A program made the position numbers and the translations under genes. Below, in pieces: positions 5,452-6,979 of a stretch of 6,979 bases of DNA. Source of the stretch: JBCDIQ01 sp039024295 (GTDB lineage: Bacteria; Bacteroidota; Bacteroidia; J057); the NCBI GenBank assembly GCA_039024295.1, contig JBCDIQ010000316.1:1-6979 (forward strand), read 5' to 3'. The notes beneath the pieces are model-generated. The model had not been told where the DNA came from. It saw nothing but the letters and a program-made list of their open reading frames with translations, and made no database searches. Each line of letters opens with the position of its first letter. Within the stretch, counting starts at the first letter, position 1.

Positions 5452-6717
5452 ATGCTTGTAATGAAATTCGGCGGAGCCTCCGTCAAAGATGCCCCCTCCA
5501 TCCGTAATGTCGCAGAGATCATTGCCCACCACGCTGCACATCCCATGCTCGTGGTGATTTCTGCCAGTGGCAAGACCACCAATCACCTGGAAGAACTCGC
5601 TTTTCTGGCAAAAAGTAACCAGGAAGAGGCCACATTTCGAAAACTTGGGAACATCCGAACCTATCACCAAGCCATCTTAGATGAGTTATTCGGAGAGAAT
5701 GCAGGTACCGTCCAGGAGAAGGTAAACAACTTTTTCAAGGAGATTAAACGCATAGTCCAGGGCATCCTTCTGCTGGAGGAGTTTCCCCCCAGGACCTACG
5801 ACCGAATCGTCTCTTTCGGGGAATTGCTGTCTACTACCATTGTTGCCGGCTATTTACAACACCAGCAAAAGGACTGTTTGTGGGTGGATGCACGTGAGCT
5901 CGTGAAGACCGATGCCAATTATCAGGCTGCTAATGTGATTTGGTCCTTAACCAGTAAAAATATCCAGGAAGAAATTGGACCTCAGCTCCAGCCGGGCAGG
6001 TCTATCATTACCCAAGGATTTATAGGCTCTACCATTTCGGGTAAAACCACGACGCTTGGGCGCGAAGGATCAGACTATACCGCCTCTATTTTTGCTCATT
6101 GCCTGCAAGCAGAAAAACTCATGGTGTGGAAAGATGTGCGCGGTATCCTCAATGCGGACCCTAGACTTCGCACCGATACCATTAAAATAGACCGTCTTTC
6201 CTATGAAGAAGCGGTAGAGATGACCTTCTACGGGGCTTCTGTGATTCACCCCAAAACCATCAAGCCGATTTTCAACAAGCAGATTCCACTTTTGGTCAAA
6301 TGCTTCTTAGATGTGCACGAGGACGGCACCAGAATTTCTGAGGATGTAAACCCAGAGCCTATTACCTCGTATATCGTCAAAAAAAATCAAACCTTCATTC
6401 ACATCAAGCCTAAGGACTTTTCCTTCATGGATGAGCGCCTGATGCAACAAATTTTTAACCATGTGTATAAATCTGGGTTAAAGGTAAACTTGGTTCAAAC
6501 CACTGCCATCTCAATGATGTTATGTGTGGATGCGCCGGAAGCAATCATGGAAGAATTCAAAGCCCTCTTGCTCGATGACTTTGTTATCGAGACCGAAAGC
6601 GAACTCAAGCTGTTTACCATCATGAATTTCAACATTCGCGACCTGAAGCAAGCCCAGGATGCCCTCATGGTTCAGCAGAATGAGAATAAATTATACTTTG
6701 TGAAGCGGGAGAAATGA
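5452..6717 (+). CDS. lysC: Aspartate kinase (EC 2.7.2.4)
   Basis: A 421-residue monofunctional aspartokinase that phosphorylates L-aspartate with ATP, the first step to lysine (diaminopimelate), threonine and methionine. The kinase domain (1 to about 290) shows KFGGASV (5-11), SFGELLS (121-127), GFIGST (189-194), TTLGREGSDYTA (200-211), VWKDVRGILNADPR (225-238) and YGASVIHPKTI (260-270). The usual GRGGSD is GREGSD here. The C-terminal part (about 305-421) forms ACT regulatory domains, with QTFIHIKPKDFSF and LKVNLVQTTAISMMLCVD, so feedback inhibition by an amino acid is likely, though which one cannot be read. There is no homoserine dehydrogenase fusion. The ATG at 5452 is chosen because MLVMKFGG supplies the full first beta strand; the ATG at 5461 would shorten it. 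No other gene of the pathway is in view. Confidence 0.95.
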   Translation: MLVMKFGGASVKDAPSIRNVAEIIAHHAAHPMLVVISASGKTTNHLEELAFLAKSNQEEATFRKLGNIRTYHQAILDELFGENAGTVQEKVNNFFKEIKRIVQGILLLEEFPPRTYDRIVSFGELLSTTIVAGYLQHQQKDCLWVDARELVKTDANYQAANVIWSLTSKNIQEEIGPQLQPGRSIITQGFIGSTISGKTTTLGREGSDYTASIFAHCLQAEKLMVWKDVRGILNADPRLRTDTIKIDRLSYEEAVEMTFYGASVIHPKTIKPIFNKQIPLLVKCFLDVHEDGTRISEDVNPEPITSYIVKKNQTFIHIKPKDFSFMDERLMQQIFNHVYKSGLKVNLVQTTAISMMLCVDAPEAIMEEFKALLLDDFVIETESELKLFTIMNFNIRDLKQAQDALMVQQNENKLYFVKREK

Positions 6718-6885
6718 AATATCCCCTTCCTTCTATTTGATGACAAATTGGCAGAAGAGAGGTCTTTGGCGAAATAATTGAACCAAAGAGGCCTACAGGT
6801 AGGGAAAAAGCCATAATTGTCATCACTGATCATGACATATTCAATTAATAAACGTATTTTAACCCCTAATTGCAGGAAATAACTT
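6718..6885. other. Intergenic gap with weak inverted repeats
   Basis: This 168-base gap between aspartate kinase and the ClpP-like gene contains CTTTGG (6764-6769) pairing with CCAAAG (6783-6788), CCTA (6792-6795) pairing with TAGG (6800-6803), and GTCAT (6819-6823) pairing with ATGAC (6832-6836). None is followed by a T run on the plus strand. No convincing TAnnTTTG box was found, although the ClpP-like gene should start from a promoter here. No RNA gene is recognised. Confidence 0.35.
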
Positions 6886-6979
6886 ATGAGACCTGACGAA
6901 TTTAAAAAATATGCTACTGGTCATTTGGGTATCAACAGCTTATACCTACATGATTACTCAAATGCGGTAAACTCTCAGC
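6886..6979 (+). CDS. clpP: N-terminus of a probable ATP-dependent Clp protease proteolytic subunit (partial)
   Basis: An ATG at 6886 opens a frame that continues past the window edge with 31 complete codons. The visible N-terminus begins MRPDEFKKYATGHLGINS and continues LYLHDYSNAVNSQ. In Bacteroidota ClpP proteins I recall N-termini of the form (D)FRKYAtKHLGmsS followed by a short variable stretch before the conserved TPYIlEERQLNVtqmDVFSRLM segment, which would lie just beyond the edge. The match covers only the non-catalytic leader, and Ser/His/Asp are not in view, so the call is provisional. In many relatives clpP lies between tig and clpX; here the gene before it is aspartate kinase, which would fit a second, stand-alone ClpP copy. 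Confidence 0.6.
   Translation, partial: MRPDEFKKYATGHLGINSLYLHDYSNAVNSQ

Noticed and set aside
5212..5670. 152-codon open frame on the minus strand
   Set aside because: It overlaps the ends of two well-supported plus-strand genes, and its product is Cys/His/Gly-rich without any domain pattern; it is an antisense shadow.
6740..6781. 13-codon frame MTNWQKRGLWRNN after aspartate kinase
   Set aside because: Too short, no promoter box, and no run of a regulated amino acid to suggest an attenuator leader peptide.

Overview
The window looks like ordinary chromosome from a member of the Bacteroidota, probably the Cytophagales/Cyclobacteriaceae side of the phylum. The evidence is a protein with a type IX secretion (T9SS) sorting domain, a Bacteroidota-style DUF2279 protein, promoter boxes matching the phylum's TAnnTTTG -7 element, start codons without a Shine-Dalgarno sequence, and a Bacteroidota-type aspartate kinase. 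The genus is inference.

Layout: at the left edge (2-480) is a type II toxin-antitoxin pair, the end of a DUF2281-like antitoxin overlapping a VapC PIN-domain toxin. This stretch is clearly more A+T-rich (about 35% G+C by hand count of 121-480) than the genes to its right. Next are a secreted DUF2279 protein (617-1612, +) and a converging 115-residue protein that is almost only a T9SS sorting domain (1675-2022, -), with an intrinsic terminator between them. A 275-base gap (2023-2297) holds the promoter of the latter, a 7-bp hairpin and a possible relic of a gene start. The central part has an SDR oxidoreductase (2298-3053, -) divergent from fabD (3125-4003, +), which has its own promoter and terminator. 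Then, all on +, come a crotonase-fold enoyl-CoA hydratase/isomerase (4139-4921), a small three-helix membrane protein of unknown function (5045-5380) and aspartate kinase (5452-6717). The start of a gene whose N-terminus resembles ClpP runs off the right edge (6886-6979).

The central genes touch acyl chemistry: FabD loads malonate onto acyl carrier protein, the SDR is of the FabG type, and the crotonase acts on acyl-CoA. They do not form one operon. fabD is closed off by a terminator, the SDR points the other way, and the downstream genes are separated by 70-140 bases with repeats or promoter-like boxes between them. The aspartate kinase opens the lysine/threonine/methionine branch and has no pathway partner here.

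I found no convincing new multi-gene system, no CRISPR, no RNA gene and no insertion sequence. The points most worth a second look are the near-stand-alone sorting-domain protein, the altered active-site positions in the crotonase, the possible methyltransferase relic, and the intergenic repeats.
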